64,000 nt of DNA, from positions 1,904,001 through 1,968,000 of the forward strand of contig JAQFVV010012424.1 of assembly GCA_028023455.1 (NCBI GenBank), given 5' to 3'. Made by a program: the position numbers and the translations under genes. The stretch comes from Epiperipatus broadwayi. Taxonomy: Eukaryota > Onychophora > Udeonychophora > Euonychophora > Peripatidae. Shown piece after piece: positions 48,133-58,884 of this stretch (positions are counted from its first letter, which is position 1; each line of letters opens with the position of its first letter). Below the pieces are notes generated by a model that saw only the letters and a program-made list of their open reading frames with translations, was not told the DNA's origin and searched no databases.

Positions 48133-48327
48133 TATAGGGTCTATGAGCACAGACTTTCACATGACCCACCACTCTCTACACTATCTCATAACACTGATAC
48201 ACTTGAACACATATTTATGTTGGTGATTATTGATCTTTTCAACATATATGTGTTCAAGTGTATCAGTATTATGAGATAGTGTGGAGAGTGGTGAGTCGTG
48301 TGAAAGTCTGTGCTCATATACCCTATA
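48133..48327. repeat. Foldback repeat with arms of about 85 bp
   Basis: ATAGGGTCTATGAGCACAGA...CACTTGAACACATAT is matched in reverse by ATATGTGTTCAAGTG...CTGTGCTCATATACCCTAT with few differences, around a centre of about 20 bases near 48225-48240. A diverged single arm (GTGTGTCAGCAATATGAGAT, GTGAAAGTCTGAGTTC) lies at 48630-48722, showing a dispersed family. No coding capacity. Confidence 0.85.
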
Positions 48328-48359
48328 TTAAACTTTATACAAATGTGGATTTCCACCTT

Positions 48360-48722
48360 TATTGTTTAAAGACGATTGTTTTGACATTAGATTGAGATTG
48401 TTGATTGTTATTGAGTTTGGTATTGTTTTAAGTGCTGATTGCTTGCATGTATTTATATATGTACATAAAGTGATACAATATTTATTATCTATATAAACAT
48501 ATTAGACCATACCCATCATAGCTGTGAAAAGAAGGTTGCCTTGACAACAGATTGAAATTGTTGATTGTTATTAGTATGAGTATTGTTTAGGTGTGGACTA
48601 TTTTCATGTAATTTCACTAGAATTAATGGATTAAATATGTGTGTGATCGAGTGTGTCAGCAATATGAGATAGCATGAATAGTTGAGGGTCGTGTGAAAGT
48701 CTGAGTTCAAACCCCCTATATA
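48360..48722 (+). repeat. Family D repeat, two diverged copies, plus a foldback arm
   Basis: TTGACATTAGATTGAGATTG at 48381 and CTTGACAACAGATTGAAATTG at 48540, each followed by TTGATTGTTATT, are direct repeats about 160 bp apart. The same block is seen inverted at 59990-60056 and partly at 7909. The segment from 48630 repeats one arm of the neighbouring foldback. Confidence 0.5.
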
Positions 48723-51014
48723 TTACATATTGGAGTGCAGGTATGAAAAAAGCCTGTACTGTAGAAAAAATTCATATATTAAAATAACTCTTATAATAAA
48801 ATGAGAAAAAATTATAACTAATTTAATTTTTTTTATTCTTCTTTGAGAGTGCCCTTACTACATGTGTCATCTGCAAAAAAAAATCCTGTTTTTCCAGCTT
48901 TCTGTACTTTGTTTACAAATTTGCAAAATTATCAAGTTTTGAATATATATTTTTGCTATAAAGGTGTGTGTATTAGTTATTTTAAGAATCAATTTCTACA
49001 TTTGTTTTTTTTTTATTGGAGACAGTATTTTAGAAAAGTCAAGTTTTACATAAACAAGTAAGATAAATTAAATTTGTGATCTTTTTTTTCTTTCTCTTTT
49101 ATCCATTCTGTTTTGTTTATAAAAGTTCATAACATTTTTTTCAAATCTTTAGGGACTCACTATGATGACATTAGAATATTTGGCTAATAAGTTAGGAACC
49201 CATAAAATATTTCGGTTTTATTACAAATATTTGCATCATTAAAGCACTTTTAATCATTCTTGTACATTTTGCATTAAAATATTTACAATTATTTTATTAA
49301 GCATTTTTGATCAGTTATATTTGAGTTATAAATAAGTTGAAAAAATATAAATATTTACTATTTTTTATTTCTATCATACAAAGCCATATAAGTTTTCTTA
49401 AGTTTATGAAAAATATTATCGTCAAACTAATTTCAAAACTATCATGGCTGTATCAAAATTAGAAAAAGTTACAAGAATTTTAACATTTTGAAAATATTTT
49501 GACAATTCCAAAATTATTAATCATAATATAGAAACCTTTTGAAAAGATCATAATTATTAGACTAAATTTGCATAAATCTTTTAAATTATTATTCAGGAAT
49601 AAATGAATGGGTTTGTTTCTTTCATTTACTAACTATTTATTTTTAATTCATTTGTCTGCCAATTATGTGATTCTAATAATATTCTTTGATATTTGTCTGC
49701 TTATTGAAAAAAAAAGAAGATTGTAAATTTACTAAGAGTTATGTGGTTTTTACTATTTTTATGTGATTTAGTTTTATTCTTAATCAGAAGGTAATCAGCC
49801 TTTGACATGTTCTATTTAATCATGTTACTAACTAGTATGCAAGTCACTCTCAAACTTAAATGCAAGATATATATTTTTAAAAGATAAGAATGACCATCTT
49901 ATCTTTGTACCTAAATGTAATTATGTAGGCCTATCTAAAGCATTTTGGAATGAGAGCAGGAAGATTCAATCTTTGTAACTTTACATCCATTACATTATTA
50001 ATTTATAGTTAAACCAGGTGAAATTTTCAAATTTATAGCTGGTAAATATTATATGATGTTAGAATCAATTTATTAACAGCATAATTTTACAAGAATAGCT
50101 TAAACAGGGGATGCTGATTGCCTTTTGATTAAGAATTATGAATGAAAACTGTTCTTGCAAAATTATGTTCTTATTAAATTGGCTTAGTTTTATATAAAAA
50201 TATTTTTACTTTACTTTATATCATTTCATTTCTGAAGGAAGGCAAATTCTGAATTCCATTTTTTAAGAAGAGATTGTAAATTTTATTTCTTTGCCACATG
50301 TTATTTAGTTTCTATCTCTTATGTTTCTTCTCTCGACCTAAAATAATTTTTATGTTTTTATAATTGGTGACAAAATAAAAATTCTGACTCTTACCATTAA
50401 ATGATATTTGTACCATTTTACATTTAAGAATATTATAATTTGTAAAATTATTATACATAAATCCAATACTTAATGAATAAATTATTATATCACTAAGGGC
50501 ATAACATTCTAAAGATTTTAATGAGTATGCAAATGATTTTACAGCTTATCAAATCTTTAATACTAAGAATATACCTAATAGGTCCAAATACTATAAAGAC
50601 AATTCACAAGCTAGATTCCTAAAGAATTACTACAAATCTATAAAGAATGCTAATATTTTGTTATGTCTATAACAATCTATTTTGTAGGATAAAAGATGAT
50701 AATCTTTTATCTGAAAAATGGGTATTATTTATAAGTTCATTTAAATGATTCTTTAGAATTTATAACTTAATTACATTTTGAATTACAAGTGTCAAATCAA
50801 CTCAACCCACAGCTTTGATACCATCCACTTTAGATAAATATAGTAATGATTATTATTATTCATTTATTAAACTGGAGTTTATCTCTAGCACAGATATAAA
50901 CTTTAAAATTCAATTAAAGATTAATATATCTGATTTTTTAAAATTAAACACACAAACACATGGAGTTATTCAGGGCTCTTTTTCCCATGTGTAATATCTT
51001 TATAAATATATTAA
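48723..51014. other. AT-rich stretch, no gene recognised
   Basis: No motif in the short frames. The segment at 50735-50775 (AAGTTCATTTAAATGATTCT) also occurs in the foldback at 59643, suggesting a related old repeat. Confidence 0.45.
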
Positions 51015-51175
51015 ATAACCTCAATATTACCACATATTCTGTTAAATTCATATAAGTAAAGATACAATAATGATGAGTACTGGTTCAACATGAAATGTAT
51101 CTGGGGGTCACTTGTCTTTTATTGGATCTTTATTTATATGAATTTAAAAGAGTATGTGGTAATACTGAGATTATT
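51015..51175. repeat. Foldback repeat with hammerhead-like motif in the loop
   Basis: CTCAATATTACCACATATTC...AAATTCATATAAGTAAAGAT pairs with ATCTTTATTTATATGAATTT...GTGGTAATACTGAGATTATT. In the loop, plus strand, ATGATGAG (core TGATGA at 51071-51076) is followed by GAAATGTATCTGGGGG (GAAA 51092-51095), giving the U16.1-C17 pattern. C3 is A, and stem II is unclear. Confidence 0.6.
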
Positions 51176-51469
51176 TAATATATGTATAGAATTATAACTT
51201 GTGAATTATCTTAGTAATGCAATCAGACTTGTATTATGAATAGGTTCACTATTAGTTAAATATATGAACAATAATATTTTATTTTATAATTTCTGGCATT
51301 ACTTTTAAAATATTTTATGCACTAATTTTAAGCTGGGAGTGAAAAAAAGTCAGCAAGTATTAAAAAATAAATTTTAAAACTAGAAAGTCATTGCATTCAT
51401 ATATTTAAAATAGTTTATTTTACACATTCATTAAAATAGTAATTATGTGTTCAATTCTTCCCAAATAAT

Positions 51470-51660
51470 CAAACTTTATTTAAACTTTCCAATTACATTC
51501 AATTCTTAGCAATCGTGCACTGGTTAGTATATAATATGATGTTTCAAGTAGTAGAATTTTCTTTTTTTTATCTGCCGTCAGATTGACCAGTGACAGTACC
51601 AATGTAGGAATTAAATTTAGGTAACACTCTAATCAACTAGAATATTCAGCCAAAGGCAAC
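51470..51660 (-). repeat. tRNA-derived SINE, family A copy 4
   Basis: The minus strand shows GGTACTGTCACTGGTC, then a degraded CTGACGG box and CTTGAAACAT, and the body ATACTAACCAGTGC, AATTGAATGTAATTGGAAAG. The head is more decayed than in copy 3. Confidence 0.6.
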
Positions 51661-53409
51661 AGTCAGTAGAAATTTCATATAGTTATCTATGAGGGTCTTT
51701 CTTATTTTTTCACTTTTTCCTAAGGGCAAAGTTAATGAATGACTTGCAAACGTTGTGAATTATCATACTAGGTTGACTTAGGGATTATTTGCCAGTATCA
51801 CGTGAGAAGCTTCTTTGAATTTTCTTTTATTAAAATTAGATGATGGAAATAGTCCAAGAATATAATTACTAATAAAATACCATTAACACAATCTTTCAGA
51901 TAAATTCATACAGATATGTATTGTAACAGTAACTGGCCTTTTTAACAATCGATAATGAATTCAATTAACCATAAAATAAAATAAAATAAAAATACAACAT
52001 TCATCAAATTAATTTTTACCAAGGGGGATTTAAGGATAACTAAATGTGACTGTGCACATGATGGAGAGACTACATTCAAATTATTTTTAATTTAGAAGTT
52101 GGTATTAGTCATAAGAAGTTATCGAAGTGAATCCATATAAAAAACAAGATCGCATGTAAATTCAATTATATTTCTTGATCATTACTCTGTCCATCTAATA
52201 ATTTATTACATTAAGGAAATAAGTAATCAACTTAATTCAGATGAGAAATGACAAACAGCAAAATTATTAACAACAACAACTTTAATTAAAAAATAGATTT
52301 ATATGATAATAAAAAATGTATTTACATATTTGCAGTTAAGAAAATTATATGGTGATCATACACAAGAGAGAAAAAATCATTTTAACTTATAATAATTCCT
52401 TGAGGATGGCTATAAAAAGTTCAAATAATTTACTTTGATATCTTTGTGAGCTCACATATATATTTTGCATTTATAAATGTGGGAATATGACCATAAATCA
52501 TTACATTTTAATGTCTGCTGGCAATATAATATTTTAACTTCTTTTGCTTCATTCCATGGCAGTTTTCCTAGGAGAGTTGCCATTGTACTCTGAACATTTG
52601 GGTAGATTCACAGATTAATTTATAAAAGTACATTTCTATGGGATAATCACTTTAGATGATTAACTTTCCTTTTATAGCAAGTAACTGTCACATATTTTTT
52701 CAGCATTCAATAGTGATGAATAGATTGGCAGAATCAAGGTTAAATTTTAAAGCATTTCTTTGTCTACAGCTCTATATTCAGCTACCATGCTGGAAAGATC
52801 AGGGAAAGCATTCTGGAGGAGGGTTTTCTAATCCATAAAATGCATGATATTAACGTAAAAATCTTTATAATTTTCTTTTACTTTTTTACAATCAAAGACA
52901 TGATGGCAAAGTGAACAATTCTTTCCATGGATTTTTGGAAAGCAGATGATTTAGAAAGTTTCTGTTGGTTCCCATAGCAACATTTTTTTAAAATTTTTTA
53001 TTTTAAAAGAATAAAGTAATAGTAATACATTTTATCTTTACACTTATTTTAACATTTTAAAAACGCATAAAATTTATTTCTATATACATAGCCTTTAATA
53101 TTTTATAAATAATAATGGAAAATAATCACATTAAAGGAATGCTTGTAAACTCAAACATGAGGGTTATATTATATATATATAGAGAGAATATAAAGTAAAT
53201 GCATCATTACATATATATAATTATGGCAATATGTAAACATCTGATAATAGTTTTTGTAGCATTTTCTCTTTATTGTTATTGTGGTGTGCATGAATTTAAA
53301 GTAAAGAAATATTATCACAAGGCAATTTAGAAAACTGAATGTTTTTTTTTGTTTTGAGACATAATTTAGCAAAAAAAAAAAAAACAACTTTTTTTTTTTA
53401 AGTGTTATA
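51661..53409. other. No gene recognised
   Basis: AT-rich. GATGATGGAAATAGTCC at 51839 matches family A 3' text but in the opposite direction to copy 4. A short TA/GA tract lies near 53170. Confidence 0.45.
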
Positions 53410-53492
53410 GCATCGGCCGGGATGCGAACCCGCAACCCGGGCAACTGCCTGCTAGTGCAAGGCAGTCGCTCTGACCTCTTGACCACCAATGC
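53410..53492 (-). repeat. tRNA-Gly-like SINE, family T copy 3
   Basis: The minus strand reads GCATTGGTGGTCAAGAGGTC, GAGCGACTGCCTTGCACTAG, CAGGCAGTTGCCCGGG, TTGCGGGTTCGCATCCC, GGCCGATGC, then TATAACACTTAAAAAAAA. The first ten bases equal the start of animal tRNA-Gly. A CTGCC/GGCAG stem encloses an 11-base loop, and the GGGTTGC block before the T-arm is duplicated, so it is not a canonical tRNA. Confidence 0.72.
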
Positions 53493-53499
53493 AAGACAA

Positions 53500-54275
53500 A
53501 TTTTTACATTAAAAAAAGTGTAAACTTCCATTAGTATTAATTAACAAAGAAATCACTTGAAGTTGTTCATACGTAAAACTTTGTCATATTAATTTGTTTA
53601 AAAAGACGACATTTACCATGATTTTAATGCAGCTATTTTTTTTTATTTGAAGTATATAATGGAAATTGAATTAATATAAATTATAAATGAATATCATAAC
53701 AAAAGATGATCTTTATTAAACATTTTGTCATAAATTATTAAGGGAAATATGAAAATAAAATTGTTTATAAATAAAATTTTGTTGAGTTTTTTGTTGATTG
53801 GAAAATCAAAAATATTTTAATCAAAAAAAAGTGCTTTTCTTTTTAAATTTAAGTAGGCAAATATAATTTTAATTAAAATGAAGTTATTAATAATAAACAA
53901 AAATATTTTATAAGAAATTAGAATGGTCATTTTTTTTTACTATTTATTTTTGAGAACAGCTCTAGTGTATTGTATAGAATTTAATGTAATCTTTTAAATA
54001 ATTTTTTTATACTTCTATTTTTCTATGATTTTGTTTTAAATAGTAAAGCATGTAAATCTATAAAGATTTACTTCTTTTCTTTGACTATTTAATTCTATTA
54101 ATAGCATTCAGTCACTTCTGAAGAAAAGATTAGATTTGTTTCAGTTAAACAATAATTATCTGAGCAAGGCTTTCAACCAAAAGGTCATATTTATAGTGCT
54201 CAAACTTATCATGCTGAGATTTAGTAAAAGGAAAGTTGTTACTATGTAGTTTTGAAAAAATAGTATATTCTAATC
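53500..54275. other. No gene recognised
   Basis: AT-rich DNA between SINE T3 and the family C repeats. Confidence 0.5.
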
Positions 54276-54578
54276 AATAATCAAAAAAGCAAGTCATATA
54301 TAACATGACATTACTTTTATAAGCTTGTATTTACAAAAATGTAATACAGAAAACGTACCAATAACTCAAACAAGCTCTTAATTGATAAGTGCGGTATGAG
54401 AAAATATTTAAAATCTCTATCCAGAACCTTCCCATCTCCAGACCAACTGGTTTTAAGCTTATGGATTATCAATTAAAAGCTTATTTGAGCTATTGGTATG
54501 CTCTCTGTATTACATTTTGTAAATACAAGCTTATAAAAGTAATGACATATTACATATGACTTGCTTTTTTGATTATTA
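54276..54578. repeat. Family C foldback (two inverted units)
   Basis: Arms 54276-54385 and 54463-54578 are about 90 percent complementary by eye (AATCAAAAAAGCAAGTCATA against its complement, and TTATAAGCTTGTATTTACAA likewise). The left unit continues, on the minus strand, into AAAACCAGTTGGTCTGGAGA, the 3' half of the hammerhead found intact in the third unit at 54780. The right unit is truncated before that point. Confidence 0.8.
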
Positions 54579-54779
54579 TAATTTTACCTTTAAGGCTTTG
54601 GCTATGCTGAGGCTATTATAATATGGTAGATCTGAATTTAGTTCAGTCCCATATAGCTATTTAAGTTAGATAACTGGATTTAAAGACATTTTCATGTCCG
54701 AAAATTTCAGAGTTTCTACTTAAATATTACGTATGAAATAAGTGCTGGGTTTTGAGTTGATATTTTAGATCTAGTGTTC

Positions 54780-54948
54780 GAATATTCTACCTCTTCACTG
54801 ATGTGAGTCATAAGCTTGAAACCAGTTGGTCTGGAGATGGGAAGATTCTGGATAGAGATTTTAAATATTTTCTCATACCACACTTATCAATTAAGAGCTT
54901 GTTTGAGCTATTTGTATGCTCTCTGTATTACATTCGGTACTCATCTTT
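54780..54948 (+). repeat. Family C unit 3 with 5' hammerhead
   Basis: It starts with the ribozyme at 54792-54837 and continues GGGAAGATTCTGGATAGAGA, TTTTCTCATACCACAC, TTATCAATTAAGAGCTTG and CTGTATTACATT, in the same order as the two inverted units just upstream. Three units within 700 bp, each anchored at the ribozyme, resemble retrozyme arrays. Confidence 0.65.
54792..54837 (+). ncRNA. Type I hammerhead ribozyme (near-complete)
   Basis: Stem I is TCTTCA (54792-54797) paired with TGGAGA (54832-54837), six pairs with one G-U. Core box 1 is CTGATG then T at 54804, where A9 is expected. Stem II is GAGT/GCTT around CATAA. Core box 2 is GAAA (54818-54821), with A15.1 paired to U16.1 (54830). Stem III is two further C-G pairs closing loop AGTT. 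Position 17 is C (54831), so cleavage is predicted between 54831 and 54832. All elements are present except the A9 to U change, which would probably lower activity. Hammerheads of this type occur in PLEs and retrozymes. Confidence 0.72.
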
Positions 54949-55145
54949 TAGCTAAAGATGCCACTCTATGGCACGGTTTTCATGCCAAAACACATAAAAA
55001 TGCTGTTTCCACAGCCGACACATTCGAACCCGCGTTTTCTATAATACAACTTTTTTGTTGTGCTACAGAATGCAGGCCGCTATGTCGCGTCGCAGTACAG
55101 CATGTATGTCGCATAGCATCAAATACATTTTCCGAATTCGCACAA
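54949..55145. other. GC-richer patch of unknown nature
   Basis: This 200-bp patch has CpG-containing text (CCACAGCCGACACATTCGAA, GCAGGCCGCTATGTCGCGTC) unlike its AT-rich surroundings. The plus frame 54816-55157 runs through it but starts inside a repeat. The minus strand contains GCGGGTTCGAATG, like a Pol III B box, without a convincing cloverleaf. It could be an old SINE, a conserved non-coding element or an exon remnant. Confidence 0.35.
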
Positions 55146-55645
55146 TTTATAAAATAATTACAGCTTGATGAGAGAGTTTGTATTTGAATTGTATTGAAAT
55201 GTTGTTTTCATTGGATTTTTTTTTATTTTAAACTATTGAAATGTTCAGATTTTTTAAAGCAATAATTATAAGACTTTTTACAATGTACTGTATTGAACTT
55301 TTATTTGGGAAAATGTTAAATATCTATGTTTTTATTGAGTTGCAATTAGGTAACGTGTCAAGTAACGTACTGTTAGTAAACATTTCACAAGACAAAGAAG
55401 ATTGTACCATCTGTATATTTTTGAAGTAAAAAATTGGTACGAAAAAAATATCCAGTAAGAAAAGTCCAAATATACAGGTTTTTTTGTAAATTTCATAAAA
55501 AGCAAATATTATAAACATGTTTAATAAGTAAAAAAGACATTTGTATGTGTTTGTTGTTGTTTAAAAAAGTTTGACTTTCTTTCTTTTATCCGAGTACGGT
55601 TACGATTTTGAATTTTTTTTATTTTAGCATTACAAACAACAGAAC

Positions 55646-55748
55646 ACTAACCCTAAAACTAACCCTAACCCTAAACCTAACCCTAAACTAACCCTAAAAC
55701 TAACCCTAAAACTAACCCTAAACCTAAACTAACCCTAAATCTAACCAT
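55646..55748. repeat. Interstitial telomere-like array
   Basis: About 100 bp of CCCTAA-type units with variants (ACTAACCCTAAAACTAACCC, CCTAACCCTAAACC). The basic unit equals the animal telomere repeat (TTAGGG)n read on the other strand. The irregular spacing points to an old internal array or a telomere-derived patch. Confidence 0.9.
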
Positions 55749-55803
55749 AACAACTTTTACTTTTATTACGCTTATTATTTTTTAGTTAAACAACAACAAA
55801 AAA

Positions 55804-55915
55804 AGTCGTAACACAAGTAAAAAAATATCCGATAGAAAATTGATAAAAAAAAAGCCGTAACACAAGTAAAAAAATATCCAATAGAAAATGTATAAAAAAA
55901 AGCCGTAACACAATT
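55804..55915. repeat. Minisatellite of about 48 bp
   Basis: GTCGTAACACAAGTAAAAAA at 55805 is repeated as GCCGTAACACAAG at 55854 and GCCGTAACACAAT at 55902, spaced 49 and 48 bp, each with ATATCC(G/A)ATAGAAAAT inside the unit. Confidence 0.8.
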
Positions 55916-56070
55916 AATTTTATTACAGATAATTACAGGTATAACTTTAATCCCTAAAATACCTGCCTTAGACATTGGGAAATTGTTCTGTTGTTGTATA
56001 TGTAAACATTTTTACAAAAAATATTTAACCTTTAAATATAAAACTGTATTATTTTTTTGTTTGTTTTTAT

Positions 56071-56071
<1 letters not shown>

Positions 56072-56140
<69 letters not shown>
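56072..56140. repeat. (TA)n microsatellite
   Basis: Two TA runs separated by TATTATA. They explain the Tyr/Ile repeat in the frame at 55983-56171. Confidence 0.85.
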
Positions 56141-56274
56141 CTATATAAAAAAAACTGTTAGAGTCTCTTAAGAAAGAATTGCATATAACAATAAAATTTC
56201 CTTTAAACTAGTAATATAAAATTTTGTTCTTTGTCCAAATATATTTTTATCAATTCACTCCCAACTTTTCTGTT

Positions 56275-57115
56275 TTTCTGTTTTTGGAACTTTTTAGATA
56301 TTTATAACTATCTTCTTATAATGTCTGTCAATTTTTTGTTTATTTTTCCATTTTCCATTCATCTTTTACATTTATTCTTTAAAATATTTAATTTTTTTTT
56401 GTATCTCTCTCAATATATCTAATTTTCATTGTTTTAATTTCAATAAATGTTTTTTTAAACCCTGTACGGTAGTTGGTAGAGCATCTGACTTGGGGTCAGG
56501 AGATCTTACTGTTTTTGGAACTTTTTAGATATTTATAACTATCTTTTTATATTTCCTGTCAATTTTTTTTTCATCTTTTCTCTTTCCTTTCATCTTTTAC
56601 ATTCCTCTTCAAGAAGTATAATAACTACTCTTCCTTATTGCATTGCCAAATATATACCATATAACATAATACTAAATTGTCCAAGTGCTTTACTACTGTT
56701 ACACAATGCTTTATTTACCACTCTTTCTTACAGTTTACAGTTTCGATTGCTCCAGCAATCTTCTTCAGAACTTGATATTTCCTAACCTCAAGTGTTCTGA
56801 AGAAGATTGCTGGGGCAATCGAAGCTGTAAACTGTAAGAAAGGGTGGTAAATAAAGCATTATATAACAGTAGTAAAGTGCTGGGACAATTTAGTATTATA
56901 TTGTATGCTTTTACATTCTTGCTTAAAAGTAATTTATTATTCTTGTATCTTTATGAATATGTCTAATTTTAATTTTTTTAATTTCAATAAATACATATTT
57001 TTTTAACTGTGCAGTTTGGCATAGTTAGTACGAGGAATTCTGGTGACCATAGTTCTGAAGCTTGAACCACTTATGAACTCCTGAGTAATAGTGCTACTAG
57101 TATTTTTTTAAAATG
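56275..57115 (+). repeat. Duplicated SINE-containing segment (family S)
   Basis: CTGTTTTTGGAACTTTTTAG and about 90 bp after it occur at 56278 and again at 56509. The block with TTTCAATAAAT and a following tRNA-like head (GTACGGTAGTTGGTAGAGCA at 56464; GTGCAGTTTGGCATAGTTAG at 57009) occurs twice as well. The second head continues to the family S tail CTTATGAACTCCTGAGTAAT near 57070. A foldback (56665-56901) has inserted between them. Confidence 0.6.
56665..56901. repeat. Foldback repeat with paired hammerhead-like motifs
   Basis: The arms, about 100 bp each, are highly complementary (CATAATACTAAATTGTCC against GGACAATTTAGTATTAT, and TTACAGTTTACAGTTTCGAT against its reverse). Near the centre both arms carry CTGAAGA, GATTGC, TGGA or TGGG, GCAATC, GAA. 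The minus-strand copy (56768-56741) retains GAAAC, while the plus copy (56797-56824) has GAAG. The two motifs face away from a spacer of about 28 bp. Confidence 0.85.
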
Positions 57116-57119
57116 TCTT

Positions 57120-58490
57120 TTCATTTTTACTCAGCTTATGTTTGCCATTTTTCTCCATCTTTTCATGACTCCTTAAAAACATTATTATGACTTACTTAAT
57201 ACATTAAAATTTATTTAAGGTTGTAATTATTTTTAATATTTTTATTTAAAAAAAATAGATGTATCACATGATTTTCATTATTATAATTCAACTGCAAAGC
57301 TTGATGTTTTATTGTTGTTAAATAAATAGATGCTTATAGGTCCCACATGTTTTCAATCTAATGTTTAGACAAAAACAAAAAGCAAAATAAAATAATATTA
57401 ATTACACATATAATTAAGATTTTTTAAAACATTAAATATATATTAATTATTTTAAATCTTTAAATTACTTCTGCAATAATTTTGTCATTGATATATGGGA
57501 TTTTTTTTTGCTTTAAAAATTAATATTTAATTTTTAGAAAGTTGAATAATAAATAAGCGTCAAAAACTGATAAATGTTTTAAATGACTACCATTAATCAG
57601 AAACAAATTTAATTATTATTATTATATTTGAATTTTATTTTAAATTTTGATAATATTATTAAATTATTGACTTCAGTAATAAATAAATTTAACTAGAAAC
57701 ATGATAAAATCAGGACTAAATAATAATAAGGTAAATCAGGATGGATTTGAAGAAAGCGAAAGTTGAAGAATAGAAAAGATTGTAAGAGACTGAATAAAAT
57801 AGATTTATTGACAAGGATCTGTGTAGGATTAAATATTATTATGCTAAATGATTAGTGAAGATTTTGATGTTATTTGCTGCAAGATACAAATATTACTGAT
57901 TATTATTATTCCTGAAGACCGCCAAAAGCAATTTTGAAATTTAGCAGATCATTATATAATTAATATTTTTTGTTCTACGGTGATTGCAATATTTTTTTTA
58001 AATATTAAATACGTAATGATAACTCAAATGTAGATGAAATTAAAGCGGAAGTTACTGTAAACCCCCAACGAACCATATGTGATACTATTTTAATATAAAT
58101 TTACTGACTTCAATGTACCATAACTATTATTACTAAACTTATTCAGATTTCACATCTTAGATTATACTTTTTGTATTTGTTAGCTAATGCACACATATAT
58201 AGAAGAGTATAGTGTAATATGATAAAATGCAAAAAAAAAAGATTAAGTAAATAGGTCACTTAAAATAAAAATTCTTTTGATGTTGTTGCAATTTAATTTT
58301 TATTTTGGCATAAATGAAGCAATTAATTTTTTGTTTTAAAAAAGGTTATATGTCAATTGTAAACAAAGATAATTAAGTTGTTCTTAAAATTGCAATGAAT
58401 GAAAGAATTGACGTGATCAAAATTTGTAAGGAAACTTACGGTGAATGAAAAATATAATTTCCATTATATATAAAAACTCGATAATTGAGT
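57120..58490. other. No gene recognised
   Basis: AT-rich DNA. No element end was identified. Confidence 0.5.
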
Positions 58491-58493
58491 GCT

Positions 58494-58518
58494 CTGGTTT
58501 CTGAACTTTATCAGATAA
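58494..58518 (-). ncRNA. Hammerhead-like motif (weak)
   Basis: The minus strand reads CTGATAAAGTTCAGAAACCAG: box 1 with A for G8, a very short hairpin, then GAAAC. A tRNA-like head (CAGTTCAGTGCAGTAGTAGA) lies just downstream on the plus strand at about 58529. Confidence 0.3.
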
Positions 58519-58884
58519 ATATACTCTGCAGTTCAGTGCAGTAGTAGAGTAGTGACTCAAAGTAGTAAAGGGTGGATCAAAGCCTACGCTGGCGCTCTGA
58601 TACTTGGTTGTCACATGACTTCCTAACCCACTAACCATTTTGCTTTTTATTTGAATTTAATCATGTAAATGAATATATAATAATAACTATATACCTTTCA
58701 TGTCTTTTTATTAGTATACACCTTTTGGTTTTTTTAAAAGCACAATTGCCTGCTGGAAACAAATACATTATATGGTATTGATAAGTAGTTATTTTTATTT
58801 TATACTGACAATAATAACTGTATTAATTTTATAATATATTGTATATGTATTTTAAAGCAGTAGCAATTTTCTCCATACAATAGT

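Noticed and set aside
53169-53531. 120-codon minus-strand frame
   Set aside because: It runs through SINE T3 and a poly-A tract, so it is a repeat shadow.
54816-55157. 113-codon plus-strand frame as a host exon
   Set aside because: It begins inside the family C repeat, and no splice-supported or recognisable domain was found. The GC-rich patch is reported instead as unknown.
55983-56171. Frame with a poly Tyr-Ile segment
   Set aside because: Translation of a (TA)n tract; no coding evidence.
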